A DNA stretch of 64,000 nt from Isoptericola halotolerans (GCF_013149785.1 NZ_JABEZU010000004.1:1-64000), one strand, 5' to 3'; shown: positions 36,647 through 47,637, numbered from the stretch's first letter. Translations and numbers: made by a program. Notes: a model not told the origin generated them from the sequence alone.

Positions 36647-38028
36647 CGGACACGGCAGGCTTCGGGCACCTCGAGGCGGCACTGGTGAGCAGCACGCCCC
36701 CGGTCGACAACCACGAGGCGTTCGTGCGCGCCCAGCGCGCCATCCCCGGCGGCGTCAACTCGCCGGTCCGCGCCTACGGCTCGGTCGGCGGCGACCCGCG
36801 GTTCCTGGCGAGCGCGCGCGGCGCCTACGTCACCGACGTGGCGGGGCGCGAGTACGTGGACCTCGTCGGGTCGTGGGGTCCGGCGCTGCTGGGGCACGCG
36901 CACCCCGAGGTCGTGGCGGCCGTGCAGGAGGCTGCCGCACGAGGGCTGTCCTTCGGCGCACCGACCGTCGCCGAGGTGGAGCTCGCCGAGGAGGTCCGCC
37001 GGCGCGTCCCCGCCGCCGAGCGGGTCCGCCTGGTCTCCACCGGCACCGAGGCGACGATGACGGCGATCCGCCTCGCCCGCGGCGTCACCGGCCGACCTCT
37101 GGTCGTCAAGTTCGCCGGCTGCTACCACGGGCACGTCGACGCCCTGCTCGCCGAGGCGGGCTCCGGGCTCGCGACCCTCGCGATGCCGGGCACCGCGGGC
37201 GTGACCGAGGCCTCCGCCGCGGAGACGCTCGTGCTGCCGTACAACGACCTGGAGGCCGTCGAGGCGGCCTTCGCGACCCACGGTGAGCGGATCGCCGCAG
37301 TCATCACCGAGGCCGCACCCGCGAACATGGGCGTGGTGCCGCCGTCGGACGGGTTCAACGCCGGGCTGCGCCGGATCACCGCCGCGCACGGGGCGCTGCT
37401 GGTCCTCGACGAGGTCCTCACCGGGTTCCGGGTGTCCGAGGCCGGGTACTGGGGCTTCGAGAACGCCGGCCAGGCAGCCGAGGACGTCTGGACCCCGGAC
37501 CTGTTCACCTTCGGCAAGGTGGTCGGCGGAGGCATGCCGGTGGCCGCGCTCGGCGGACCGGCCGCGATCATGGACCAGCTCGCACCGACCGGCCCGGTGT
37601 ACCAGGCGGGCACCCTCTCCGGGAACCCGGTGGCGGTGGCGGCGGGCCTGACCACGCTGCGCCTGGCGGACGACGCCGTGTACGCGCGGGTCGCCGAGGC
37701 GGCCGACGCCGTGTCGCACGGGCTGGGCGAGGCGCTCGACGCCGAGGGGGTGCCGCACCGCATCCAGCGTGCCGGGTCGCTGTTCTCGGTGTTCTTCGGG
37801 GAGTCGGCGGCCCGCGACGGCGTGACCTCCTACGCCGACGCGCAGGCGCAGGACGTGTTCCGGCACGGGCCGTTCTTCCACGCGATGCTCGACGCCGGCG
37901 TCAACCTGCCGCCGTCCGTCTTCGAGGCGTGGTTCTGCTCGGCCGCCCACGACGACGACGCGGTGCACCGCATCCTCGAGGCGCTGCCGGCCGGCGCTCG
38001 GGCCGCTGCGGCGGCGACGGCGGGGTAG
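36643..38028 (+). CDS. hemL: Glutamate-1-semialdehyde 2,1-aminomutase
   Basis: A 461-residue PLP enzyme that makes 5-aminolevulinate from the hemA product. [18 protein letters not shown] near the start, the PLP-phosphate region [15 protein letters not shown], the Asp of [12 protein letters not shown] and the PLP lysine of [18 protein letters not shown] are intact. ATG at 36643 is preceded by GGAAGG and overlaps the hemB stop. Last gene of the operon. Confidence 0.97.
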   Translation: MTDTAGFGHLEAALVSSTPPVDNHEAFVRAQRAIPGGVNSPVRAYGSVGGDPRFLASARGAYVTDVAGREYVDLVGSWGPALLGHAHPEVVAAVQEAAARGLSFGAPTVAEVELAEEVRRRVPAAERVRLVSTGTEATMTAIRLARGVTGRPLVVKFAGCYHGHVDALLAEAGSGLATLAMPGTAGVTEASAAETLVLPYNDLEAVEAAFATHGERIAAVITEAAPANMGVVPPSDGFNAGLRRITAAHGALLVLDEVLTGFRVSEAGYWGFENAGQAAEDVWTPDLFTFGKVVGGGMPVAALGGPAAIMDQLAPTGPVYQAGTLSGNPVAVAAGLTTLRLADDAVYARVAEAADAVSHGLGEALDAEGVPHRIQRAGSLFSVFFGESAARDGVTSYADAQAQDVFRHGPFFHAMLDAGVNLPPSVFEAWFCSAAHDDDAVHRILEALPAGARAAAAATAG

Positions 38029-38062
38029 CCCCGGCTCCCGCGGGCCTTGGGCCGGGTGGACC

Positions 38063-38626
38063 TCAGGCCGCGATCGCCTTGTCGATCGTGCGTACGAGCT
38101 GCCGCACGACGTCGTGCCGGGAGACCTGCCTGCCGCGCAGGATCTCCCAAGCGTTGTAGAGCTGGGACCACACGATCCCCAGCACCCAGTCGTCGGTGAG
38201 CTCGGGGTCGATGGATCCGTCGGCGTGCCCCTTCCGGACGAGGGCCAGGATCGGGTCCTGGCCGTCCGGGTCGGGGATGCAGGTGGCGTCGATGGTCCCG
38301 CTGAAGATGACGGTCAGCAGGTCCCCGAGCTCCAGGTACTCCTGCGAGAGCCGCACGACGGCGGACCGGGCGGTGCCGTCCTCCGGCCGCGCGCACCGCG
38401 TCGCCTCCTCGAGCCGGTGACCGGCATGCTCCAGCAGTGCGTCGAGCAGGTCGGAACGCTCGGGGAAGTAGCGGTGCAGCGTCGTGCGCCCCACCCCGGC
38501 GGCGTCGGCGATCGTGCCGAGGGTCGCGGAGGGGTCGAGCGCGAGCTGGGCGAACGCGGCGTCGACGATGGCGGCGCGGGTGCGGGCCCGCGCGCCGCGG
38601 TGGGCAGGTTCCTGCGTGACGACCAT
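38063..38626 (-). CDS. TetR family transcriptional regulator
   Basis: A 187-residue repressor. The N-terminal helix-turn-helix reads ARTRAAIVDAAFAQLALDPS then TLGTIADAAGVGRTTLHRYF, typical TetR; the ligand-binding half is not assignable to a known effector. ATG at 38626; an upstream ATG at 38662 would add 12 residues. It is divergent from the exporter at 38702, with a 34-bp palindrome between them that is the obvious operator, so it probably represses the exporter and itself. Confidence 0.92.
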   Translation of the reverse strand: MVVTQEPAHRGARARTRAAIVDAAFAQLALDPSATLGTIADAAGVGRTTLHRYFPERSDLLDALLEHAGHRLEEATRCARPEDGTARSAVVRLSQEYLELGDLLTVIFSGTIDATCIPDPDGQDPILALVRKGHADGSIDPELTDDWVLGIVWSQLYNAWEILRGRQVSRHDVVRQLVRTIDKAIAA

Positions 38627-38667
38627 GCGTGCACGGTACCTGGCTTCACTGTCAAGGATCAACTATT

Positions 38668-38701
38668 GACCACAGTGGAACATGCATGTTCCACTGTGGT
38701 C
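38668..38701. promoter_or_regulatory. 34-bp perfect palindrome, likely TetR operator
   Basis: 38668-38684 and 38685-38701 are exact reverse complements with no spacer (inner core GGAACATGCATGTTCC). The last base touches the ATG of the exporter gene at 38702, so bound repressor would cover its translation-initiation region. A further weaker repeat CACTGT...ACAGTG spans 38647-38675. Confidence 0.8.
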
Positions 38702-40495
38702 ATGCCCGACACCCCCACCGCCACGTCCCCTCCTCGTTTCGAGCGGCTGCGCATCCTGCTCGGCTTCATCCGTCCGCACCGCCGCACCCTGGTCCTCGGC
38801 ATGGCGCTCGGCATCGCGGCCACCGCCATGGGGCTGGCCACCCCCATGGTGACCAAGTGGGTGCTCGACTCCCTCGGCTCGGGGCAGTCCCTGGCCGCCC
38901 CGGTGCTCTGGCTGCTCGCACTGCTGCTGGTGGGCTCCGCCGTCGGGCTCGTCCAGTGGATCCTGCTCGGCACGCTCGCGGAGGACGTCGTCTACGACGC
39001 GCGAGAGTCGCTGGTGCGGCGGTACCTCCGCGCCCGCATCGGCGCCATCACCTCCCGGCCCCCCGGCGAGCTGGTCACCCGGGTCACCTCCGACACCCTG
39101 CTGCTGCGCGAGGCCACCTCGTCGAGCCTCGTGAGCCTGGTCAACGGCGCGATCGGCCTCATCGGCACCCTCGTGCTCATGGCCGTGCTCGACGTCGTCC
39201 TGCTGGGCTCCACCGTCGTGGCGATCATCGTCGTCGGGATCGCGATGGGCCTGCTCCTGCCGGGCATCGGGACGGCCCAGAAGCGCACCCAGGACGCCGT
39301 CGGCCGCCTCGGCGGCACCCTGGAGGGCACCGTGCGCGCCGTGCGCACGGTCAAGGTCAGCCGCGCCGAGGCGCGCCAGAGCGCCGCCATCCTCGACGAC
39401 GCCCGGTCCGCCCGACGCCACGCCATCACCGCCGTGCGCACCGAGGCCGTCGCCTGGACCATCTCGTGGGGAGGCATCCAGCTCGCCATCATCGCCATCC
39501 TCGGCATCGGCGCCTGGCGGGTGTCCGAGGACCTGCTCGCCGTGTCCAGCCTCGTGGCGTTCCTGCTCTACGCGTTCAACATCGTCGGGCCGATCGGCGA
39601 GCTCACGCAGGCCTTCACCAACCTGCAGTCCGGCATCGCCGCCGCCGCACGGATCAGCGAGGTCCAGGCCATGGAGGTCGAGTCCGAGGAGGAGGACCCG
39701 ACGGCCGCGACGGGCGAGCGGCCGACGCCGTCACCCGCGCTCGCCGTGGGAGCCACCGCACCTGCCGTGCTGCTCCTCGAGGGCGTCACCGCCCGCTACT
39801 CCCCCACCGCCGAGCCCGCGGTGCGGGACGTCAGCATCGCCGTGCCCCGGCACGGGCACGTGGCGGTCGTCGGGCCGTCCGGGGCGGGGAAGTCCACGCT
39901 GCTGTCGCTGCTGCTGCGGTTCCTCGAGCCCGAGTCCGGCCGGATCCTGCTGGACGGCACGCCCTACCCCGAGCTGTCCCACGCCGCCGTCCGGGGCCGG
40001 TTCGCCTACGTGGAGCAGGAGACACCCGTGGTCCCCGGGACCATCCGCGAGAACCTGCTGTTCAGCCACCCCGACGCCTCCGACGAGGCCCTCGCCGACG
40101 CCCTGCGCGCCGTCCGGCTCGACGGCGAGATCGACCGGCTCCCCGACGGGCTCGACACCTCGCTGGTCTCCAGCGCCGTCTCCGGCGGCCAGCGCCAGCG
40201 GATCGCCCTGGCCCGCGCCCTGCTGCGCCGCCCCGCCGTGCTCCTCCTGGACGAGGCGACCTCGCAGGTCGACGGCCTCACCGAGGCAGCCATCCACGAC
40301 GCGATCCGCGCCCAGGCCCGTCACGGGGCCGTGGTCACGGTCGCGCACCGGCTGTCCACGGTGCTCGATGCCGACCAGATCGTCGTCATGGAGAACGGCA
40401 CGGTGCGCGCCTCGGGAACCCACGACGAGCTGACCGCGAGCGACGAGCTCTACCGCGACCTGGTGGCCGCGCTGCGGATCTCGGTGGCGGGCTGA
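38702..40495 (+). CDS. ABC exporter, fused membrane and ATPase domains
   Basis: A 597-residue half-transporter of the MsbA/LmrA type. Six membrane helices occupy about 20-320, followed by the ATPase: Walker A VVGPSGAGKSTLL, signature VSGGQRQRIALARAL, Walker B VLLLDEATSQVD and the switch histidine in VVTVAHRLSTVL. A Glu-rich linker with ESEEEDPTA joins the domains. It works as a dimer and probably expels drugs or lipids. No ribosome-binding site precedes ATG 38702, because the palindromic operator occupies that place; the message may be leaderless or nearly so. Confidence 0.93.
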   Translation: MPDTPTATSPPRFERLRILLGFIRPHRRTLVLGMALGIAATAMGLATPMVTKWVLDSLGSGQSLAAPVLWLLALLLVGSAVGLVQWILLGTLAEDVVYDARESLVRRYLRARIGAITSRPPGELVTRVTSDTLLLREATSSSLVSLVNGAIGLIGTLVLMAVLDVVLLGSTVVAIIVVGIAMGLLLPGIGTAQKRTQDAVGRLGGTLEGTVRAVRTVKVSRAEARQSAAILDDARSARRHAITAVRTEAVAWTISWGGIQLAIIAILGIGAWRVSEDLLAVSSLVAFLLYAFNIVGPIGELTQAFTNLQSGIAAAARISEVQAMEVESEEEDPTAATGERPTPSPALAVGATAPAVLLLEGVTARYSPTAEPAVRDVSIAVPRHGHVAVVGPSGAGKSTLLSLLLRFLEPESGRILLDGTPYPELSHAAVRGRFAYVEQETPVVPGTIRENLLFSHPDASDEALADALRAVRLDGEIDRLPDGLDTSLVSSAVSGGQRQRIALARALLRRPAVLLLDEATSQVDGLTEAAIHDAIRAQARHGAVVTVAHRLSTVLDADQIVVMENGTVRASGTHDELTASDELYRDLVAALRISVAG

Positions 40496-40635
40496 CCGCC
40501 GGGCGGCGATTCCTGCCGGGTGCGAGCGCCCGTCACCGCTTGAATGGCGGGCACGGTGCCGTCCTGACCGCAGCACGGCAGCACGACCGGATCGCGCGAC
40601 GACGCCGGGACGCCGGCGACGAGGAGTGGGTGCAC

Positions 40636-41124
40636 ATGAACAAGGCGCAGCTCGTGGAAGCGGTGGCTCAGCGGGCGGGCAGCACGCCCGCCGAGGCCCG
40701 GCGGCACGTCGACGCCGTCCTGGCCTCGATCATCGACGGCGTGGCGGCCGGGGAGCGGGTGTCCCTGCTCGGGTTCGGCACGTTCGCCGGGGTGGCACGA
40801 CCGGCCCGGACCGCGCGCAACCCGCGCACGGGTGCCGCCGTCGAGGTGCCCGCCGCCGTGGTCCCGCGGTTCCGCGTCGGCGCGGGGTTCAAGGCTCGGG
40901 TGACCGAGGGCGACGCGACGCCGTCGGCGAGCACGAAGGTCTCACCGGCACGGGCCACGGCGAGCGAGAACGAACCTGCGGGCAGGTCGGCGACGAAGAA
41001 GGGCAAGAAGTCCGCGGGCGCCGGCTCGAAGTCCGGCTCGAAGAAGAAGGACTCGACGAAGGGCTCGGGCACGAAGACTTCCGCCAAGAAGAGCAAGAAG
41101 GGCAAGAAGTCGAAGAAGAAGTGA
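40636..41124 (+). CDS. HU family DNA-binding protein with lysine-rich tail
   Basis: A 162-residue nucleoid protein. Residues 1-90 are a HU fold (MNKAQLVEAVAQRAGS, RVSLLGFGTFAGVARPARTA, RNPRTG DNA-binding arm), and about 70 residues follow that are rich in Lys, Ser, Gly and Thr (ATKKGKKSAGAGSKSGSKKK and beyond). The arrangement matches mycobacterial HupB, where the tail binds DNA and is modified. A second, tail-less HU lies at 57052. ATG at 40636. It converges on the small HhH gene with a ten-base gap. Confidence 0.93.
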   Translation: MNKAQLVEAVAQRAGSTPAEARRHVDAVLASIIDGVAAGERVSLLGFGTFAGVARPARTARNPRTGAAVEVPAAVVPRFRVGAGFKARVTEGDATPSASTKVSPARATASENEPAGRSATKKGKKSAGAGSKSGSKKKDSTKGSGTKTSAKKSKKGKKSKKK

Positions 41125-41134
41125 CGCCCGCCCG

Positions 41135-41323
41135 TCAGCGCTCGGCGATCGCCTCGGTCAGCAACCGGACGGCCTTCGGGCCGACGCCGTGCAGGGCCAG
41201 CAGCTCGGCGAGCTCGGCGGGAAGCTCGTCGAGCGAGCGGTAGCCGGCGTGCAGCAGCGCGCCCGTCGCGGGCCGACCGATCTTCACACCGTCGAACACG
41301 GGGCCGGCGTCGTCCTCGGCCAT
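41135..41323 (-). CDS. Small helix-hairpin-helix-like protein
   Basis: A 62-residue protein. GYRSLDELPAELAELLALHG and VGPKAVRLLTEAIAE resemble a helix-hairpin-helix pair of the kind found in DNA-binding or RNA polymerase alpha-like C-terminal domains. ATG at 41323 is preceded by GAGAGGGG. Too short to assign function; the stop lies close to the HU gene end. Confidence 0.65.
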   Translation of the reverse strand: MAEDDAGPVFDGVKIGRPATGALLHAGYRSLDELPAELAELLALHGVGPKAVRLLTEAIAER

Positions 41324-41373
41324 CGTGGGCCCCTCTCGTCCGGTTCTCTCGTCCACCACCCAGGCTAGCGCTG

Positions 41374-41401
41374 TTGACAAGATACCCCCTGGGGGTATGG
41401 T
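41374..41401 (+). promoter_or_regulatory. csoR promoter with CsoR operator in the spacer
   Basis: TTGACA (41374-41379), a 16-base spacer, and TATGGT (41396-41401). The spacer holds the palindrome ATACCCCCTGGGGGTAT (41382-41398), the GC-rich operator type bound by CsoR repressors. Transcription would start at about 41408, the A of the csoR ATG, implying a leaderless message and autorepression released by Cu(I). Confidence 0.8.
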
Positions 41402-41407
41402 GAAGAG

Positions 41408-41749
41408 ATGAGCGAGCACCCGGCACCCCTCCCCGACCCCGCCTCCGGGCAGTCCGGGCACGACGGGCCCCACGGCTACGCCTCGGACAAGGCCGCCTAC
41501 CTCAAGCGGATGCGCCGGATCGAGGGTCAGGTGCGAGGGATCGCCCGCATGATCGACGAGGACGTCTACTGCATCGACATCCTCACGCAGGTCTCCGCCG
41601 TGACGAAGGCCCTGCAGTCGGTCAGCCTGGCACTGGTCGAGGACCACCTGGGCCACTGCGTCGTCGACGCGGCCCGCGAGTCCGACGAGGCCGGCGCCTC
41701 GAAGGTCAAGGAGGCGTCCGCTGCGATCGGGCGCCTCGTCCGCAGCTGA
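41408..41749 (+). CDS. csoR: Copper-sensing transcriptional repressor CsoR
   Basis: A 113-residue all-helical repressor of the DUF156 family. The Cu(I) ligands are seen as Cys in EDVYCIDILTQ and His/Cys in EDHLGHCVVDA, separated as in the family. A His/Pro-rich N terminus of about 25 residues precedes the core YLKRMRRIEGQVRGIARM. It controls itself and the downstream copZ-copA genes through the operator at 41382-41398. ATG at 41408 is probably the first transcribed base. Confidence 0.95.
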   Translation: MSEHPAPLPDPASGQSGHDGPHGYASDKAAYLKRMRRIEGQVRGIARMIDEDVYCIDILTQVSAVTKALQSVSLALVEDHLGHCVVDAARESDEAGASKVKEASAAIGRLVRS

Positions 41750-41761
41750 GAAGGAGCACCC

Positions 41762-42118
41762 ATGAGCACCGTCACCACCCTGGGCGTCACCGGCATGACG
41801 TGCGCCAACTGCGTCGCCCACGTCACCGACGACCTGCAGCAGGTCGACGGCGTCGAGCACGTCAGCATCGTGCTGAACGTCGGCGGCGAGTCCGAGGCCA
41901 CCGTCTTCTCGAAGGAGCCCCTCGAGGAGCAGGCATTGCGCCACGCGGTCGACGAGGCCGGGTACGCCGTCACCTCCTACGACCTGCAGACCGACGCCCT
42001 CGCCGCTCAGCAGGCCGCACAGGCCCCCGCGCGGCAGGAGGCCCACGACTGCGCCTGCGGTCACGACGCACAGCCCGCCACGAAGACCTACGACCCCCAG
42101 GTCCCGCCGCGGCGCTGA
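41762..42118 (+). CDS. copZ: Copper chaperone CopZ-like, extended
   Basis: A 118-residue heavy-metal-associated protein. The Cu(I) loop GMTCANCVAH lies near residue 12 in a complete ferredoxin-like domain ending DEAGYAVTSYD at about 78. Forty extra residues follow, containing a further cluster HDCACGHD that could bind copper. It follows csoR by 12 bases with AAGGAG upstream, and delivers Cu(I) to the ATPase at 42296. Confidence 0.92.
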   Translation: MSTVTTLGVTGMTCANCVAHVTDDLQQVDGVEHVSIVLNVGGESEATVFSKEPLEEQALRHAVDEAGYAVTSYDLQTDALAAQQAAQAPARQEAHDCACGHDAQPATKTYDPQVPPRR

Positions 42119-42295
42119 CCCGCCGCACCACACCGCGGACCGCCTGCCGACCCACGGACCCGACGCACCGCCGTCGTCCGTGCAGGCCCTCCGCGCCGCG
42201 CCGCACGGCAGCCCGCCCGACGCCCCGACCTCCGACGACCGCCGCCACGGTCCGTCGCCGGTGATCTCCACCCCGCACCGTCCCAGGAGTCACCC

Positions 42296-44779
<2,484 letters not shown>

Positions 44780-44783
44780 CCCA

Positions 44784-44858
44784 CGTCGTGGGCGCGAATT
44801 CTGGCCCGTTCAATCCCTTTTGTGGGGATACGAAAGCACAGAATTCGCGCCCACAACG
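44784..44858. terminator. Inverted-repeat hairpin between convergent genes
   Basis: Arms 44784-44803 and 44839-44858 (20 bp, one mismatch) enclose a 35-base loop with a short inner stem (ATCCC/GGGAT). It lies five bases past the copA stop and six before the ABC permease stop. A bidirectional terminator is the simplest reading. Confidence 0.6.
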
Positions 44859-44863
44859 CTTGC

Positions 44864-45679
44864 TCAGCGGAAGCGGCGGCCCTCGTCGCGGCGGTACGCC
44901 CAGACGGCGAGGCCCGCGAAGAGCACCGTCCATCCGAGCAGCACCGGCCACGCCCACGGGTTCGCCTCCATACCCGTGAGCGCCTGGACCAGCAGGTCCC
45001 GGCCGGCACGCGTCGGGGTCGCCTGGGACAGGGTGTCCATCCAGTCGGGGAACATCATCGGCGGCAGGAACAGCCCGCCCGCGAACGCCAGCGGGAACAG
45101 GATCACCTGCACGACCGGCAACGCGGCCTTGGCCGTCAACGAGTAGCCGATGCCCATGCCCAGGAGAACGAACGGCACCGACGTCAGCAGGATCGTCCCG
45201 ATGCCCGCGACCAGCTCCGGGACGGTGACCGAGGCTGCGGTGAACAGCCACGCCACGACGATGAGCGGGATCAGCCCGATCAGCGCGAAGGCCGCGCCGT
45301 TGCCCACCCGCGCCACCATGCGCGGCCCTGGCCCCGCCGGCAGCGAGCGCAGGAACGGGTCGAAGGGCAGTGCCCGGTCCTCGGCGACCCCGAGTCCGTA
45401 CGTGAACAGGCTCGCCGAGCAGACGGCGAACAGCCCGAGACCGGCCACCGCCATCGTGGCGATCTGCGAGTCACCGGCCACCTCGGACTGCGGCACGACG
45501 AAGAAGAGCATCGCCAGCGAGGGGAACACCGCGTTCCCGATGACCGCGATCGGGACCCGGACGGTCTCGAGGAACTGGTAGCGCAGGTGCAGCCACGCCA
45601 GGCGGACCGGGCTGACGGTGGTCCCGGTGGTGCCCGACGGCGGCACGGGCGGTCGGGTGGTCGGGCGTGCGGCGGTCAT
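44864..45679 (-). CDS. ABC-2 type transporter permease
   Basis: A 271-residue permease with six hydrophobic segments after a cytoplasmic Pro/Thr-rich N terminus. The C-terminal signature region FAGGLFLPPMMFPDWMDTLS is the usual ABC-2 loop. Its ATG overlaps the stop of the ATPase gene (ATGA). Fourth and last gene of an operon that begins at 47589. Such pairs often export drugs, peptides or polysaccharide. Confidence 0.92.
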   Translation of the reverse strand: MTAARPTTRPPVPPSGTTGTTVSPVRLAWLHLRYQFLETVRVPIAVIGNAVFPSLAMLFFVVPQSEVAGDSQIATMAVAGLGLFAVCSASLFTYGLGVAEDRALPFDPFLRSLPAGPGPRMVARVGNGAAFALIGLIPLIVVAWLFTAASVTVPELVAGIGTILLTSVPFVLLGMGIGYSLTAKAALPVVQVILFPLAFAGGLFLPPMMFPDWMDTLSQATPTRAGRDLLVQALTGMEANPWAWPVLLGWTVLFAGLAVWAYRRDEGRRFR

Positions 45680-46590
45680 CGGGTCGCTCCTTCCAGGGGG
45701 CTCTCGGCCGCGACCATCTCGGCGAACGCCTCCTCGAGGCTCGCGCCCCGGATCTCGAGGTCACGGAAGTCGACGTCGGCGCGCACCAGGTCGCGGACCA
45801 GCGCGTCGGCGTCGGGGGTGAACAGCTCCTGGCGCGTGCCGCCGTCGGCCCCCGTGCCGCCGACCTGCTCGACGCGCACGACGCCCGGCCAGGTGGACAG
45901 GTCGTCCGCGACGGTCAGGACGACCCGGCGCAGCGCCACCCGGCGCAGGATCGCGTCCAGCGAGTCGTCGGCACGCACCACGCCGTGGTCGATGACGACG
46001 ACGCGCTCGGCGAGCGCCTGGACCTCCTCCAGGTAGTGGCTCGTCAGCAGCACCGTGCCGCCGCCCGCGTGGTACCGGCGGATCGCGTCCCACAGGGCCT
46101 GCCGAGCGCCGACGTCGAGGCCCGTGGTGGGCTCGTCGAGCAGGACGACGCGCGGGTTGCCGACGAGCGACAGGGCGACCGCGAGCCGCCGCTTCTGCCC
46201 GCCGGAGAGCGCCCCGGTCTGCTTGCGCGCCATCTCGGTGAGCCCGAACTGGTCCAGCAGCTCCCCGGTCGGGACCGGGCGGGGGAAGTGCCCGGCGACG
46301 AAGTCGACGACCTCCCGCACCTTCAGCGTGGCGGGCAGACCGGTCTCCTGCGGCGTGATGCCGAGACTGATCCGGCTGAGCGCGTCCCGCGGGTCGCCGC
46401 CCATCAGACGGACCGTCCCGACGTCGGGCCTGCGCTGGCCGCTGATCAGCGACAGCAGCGTGGACTTCCCGGCGCCGTTGGGGCCGAGCAGCCCGACGAG
46501 CTCACCGGCCCCCACGTCGAGGGAGACGTCGTCGAGCGCGACGACCTCGCCGAAGCGACGCGTCACCCCGTCGACCTCGATGACACTCAT
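45676..46590 (-). CDS. ABC transporter ATP-binding protein
   Basis: A 304-residue ATPase. Walker A LLGPNGAGKSTLLSL, signature LSGGQKRRLAVALSL, Walker B VVLLDEPTTGLD and VLLTSHYLEEV all intact, followed by about 90 residues of the C-terminal regulatory part common in drug-export ATPases (CcmA-like). The ATG overlaps the stop of the regulator gene by four bases; partner of the permease at 44864. Confidence 0.94.
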   Translation of the reverse strand: MSVIEVDGVTRRFGEVVALDDVSLDVGAGELVGLLGPNGAGKSTLLSLISGQRRPDVGTVRLMGGDPRDALSRISLGITPQETGLPATLKVREVVDFVAGHFPRPVPTGELLDQFGLTEMARKQTGALSGGQKRRLAVALSLVGNPRVVLLDEPTTGLDVGARQALWDAIRRYHAGGGTVLLTSHYLEEVQALAERVVVIDHGVVRADDSLDAILRRVALRRVVLTVADDLSTWPGVVRVEQVGGTGADGGTRQELFTPDADALVRDLVRADVDFRDLEIRGASLEEAFAEMVAAESPLEGATR

Positions 46591-46886
46591 GTTCCTGCTC
46601 CCTTCAGCAGAGCGGTCAGGGTGGCCGTGTAGTCCTCGAAGGCGCGCCGGCCGGCCGTGGTCAGCGCGAGGTAGGTGACCGGCTTGCGGCCGGTGTGCGT
46701 CTTGGACACGCGCACGTAGCCCGCGTCCTCGAGCTTGCGCAGGTGGGTGGACAGGTTGCCCGCCGTCATCTCCAGAAGCTGCTGCAGCTTGGGGAACGCG
46801 ATCTCCTCGGCGGGGGCGAGCGTGGCCAGCGTGGACACGACCCGCAGCCGCGCCGGGGCGTGGATGACGGTGTCGAGCTCATCCAT
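46587..46886 (-). CDS. Winged-helix transcriptional regulator
   Basis: A 99-residue small winged-helix protein of the type fused to drug-export operons (MarR/PadR-like HTH). The recognition segment is LLEMTAGNLSTHLRKLEDAG and the wing VRVSKTHTGRKPVTYLALTTAG. It likely senses the exporter substrate and binds the operator at 47614-47637. ATG at 46886 overlaps the preceding gene by eight bases. Confidence 0.88.
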   Translation of the reverse strand: MDELDTVIHAPARLRVVSTLATLAPAEEIAFPKLQQLLEMTAGNLSTHLRKLEDAGYVRVSKTHTGRKPVTYLALTTAGRRAFEDYTATLTALLKGAGT

Positions 46887-47589
46887 CGACGGGCTCCTGG
46901 CCGACGGCGCCGCGCCCGCCGGGTTCGCAGGCTGCGGTGCGTCGTCGTCGGGCGGTCAGCACCGCCTCGATCCCGCACATGACGAGGAAGCCGCCACCGC
47001 CCGCGATCGCCATCACGAGGTAGGTGCCGGGCATCCCGGCGATCGTCGCGACACCTCCGGTGAGCAGGATCCACAGCCCGAGGACGAAGAGGCGGTTGTC
47101 CGGGAAGAACGTGCCGCCCGCGAGGTACATCAGACCGACGACGACGCAGGCGAGGGCGTTGGCGACCAGCGCGATGACGTCGTCGGAGGCCCCGGCGCGA
47201 GCGATGCCGGCGATGATGAACGGATAGGCGAGGAAGCCCAGCATCCAGGACCACCCGTACAGCGCACCGACGCGGCGGCTCGGCCCCCTGGTCCCTGAGC
47301 CCCGGCGGACGCTGTGCACGATCGTGATGACGATCGCCGCGATCAGCAGGGTGCCGAAGATCGGGAAGGCGGGTCCCGTGGGGGGTCCACCCTGGTCGCG
47401 CGCGTTCGTCCACAGCACGAGGTAGCCGACCCCCCAGGCGATCCCCCACACCAGGTAGAGCAGGCGCCCGTCCGGTTCGGTCCCCGCACGGGCACGGCGC
47501 TGCGACTCCTCGATCAGTCGGAGCGTCTCGGCAGGGTCGAGAACCTCCGGTTTCCTGGGCTCCGGGTGGTCGCGTGGGGAGCTCGACAT
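46879..47589 (-). CDS. Polytopic membrane protein of unknown function
   Basis: A 236-residue protein with a cytoplasmic N terminus (about 45 residues) and six hydrophobic segments, the first being LVWGIAWGVGYLVLW. The sequence shows no transporter signature. First gene of the operon; the ATG at 47589 follows GGAGG. It may sense or assist the exporter encoded downstream. Family uncertain. Confidence 0.75.
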   Translation of the reverse strand: MSSSPRDHPEPRKPEVLDPAETLRLIEESQRRARAGTEPDGRLLYLVWGIAWGVGYLVLWTNARDQGGPPTGPAFPIFGTLLIAAIVITIVHSVRRGSGTRGPSRRVGALYGWSWMLGFLAYPFIIAGIARAGASDDVIALVANALACVVVGLMYLAGGTFFPDNRLFVLGLWILLTGGVATIAGMPGTYLVMAIAGGGGFLVMCGIEAVLTARRRRTAACEPGGRGAVGQEPVDG

Positions 47590-47613
47590 CGTGGTTCCTC
47601 CGGTGGCATTCAG

Positions 47614-47637
47614 GTTTGCAATACAAACTAGTTTGTA
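47614..47637 (-). promoter_or_regulatory. Operator with three CAAAC half-sites upstream of the exporter operon
   Basis: The perfect palindrome TACAAACTAGTTTGTA (47622-47637) shares one half-site with a second inverted pair GTTTG-N5-CAAAC (47614-47628 in plus orientation), giving three CAAAC/GTTTG half-sites in 24 bases. It lies 25 bases before the operon start. Probable site for the winged-helix regulator at 46587. Confidence 0.65.

Noticed and set aside
42119-42295. A small gene between copZ and copA
   Set aside because: No start with a ribosome-binding site leads to a plausible product; the stretch is best left as untranslated spacer.
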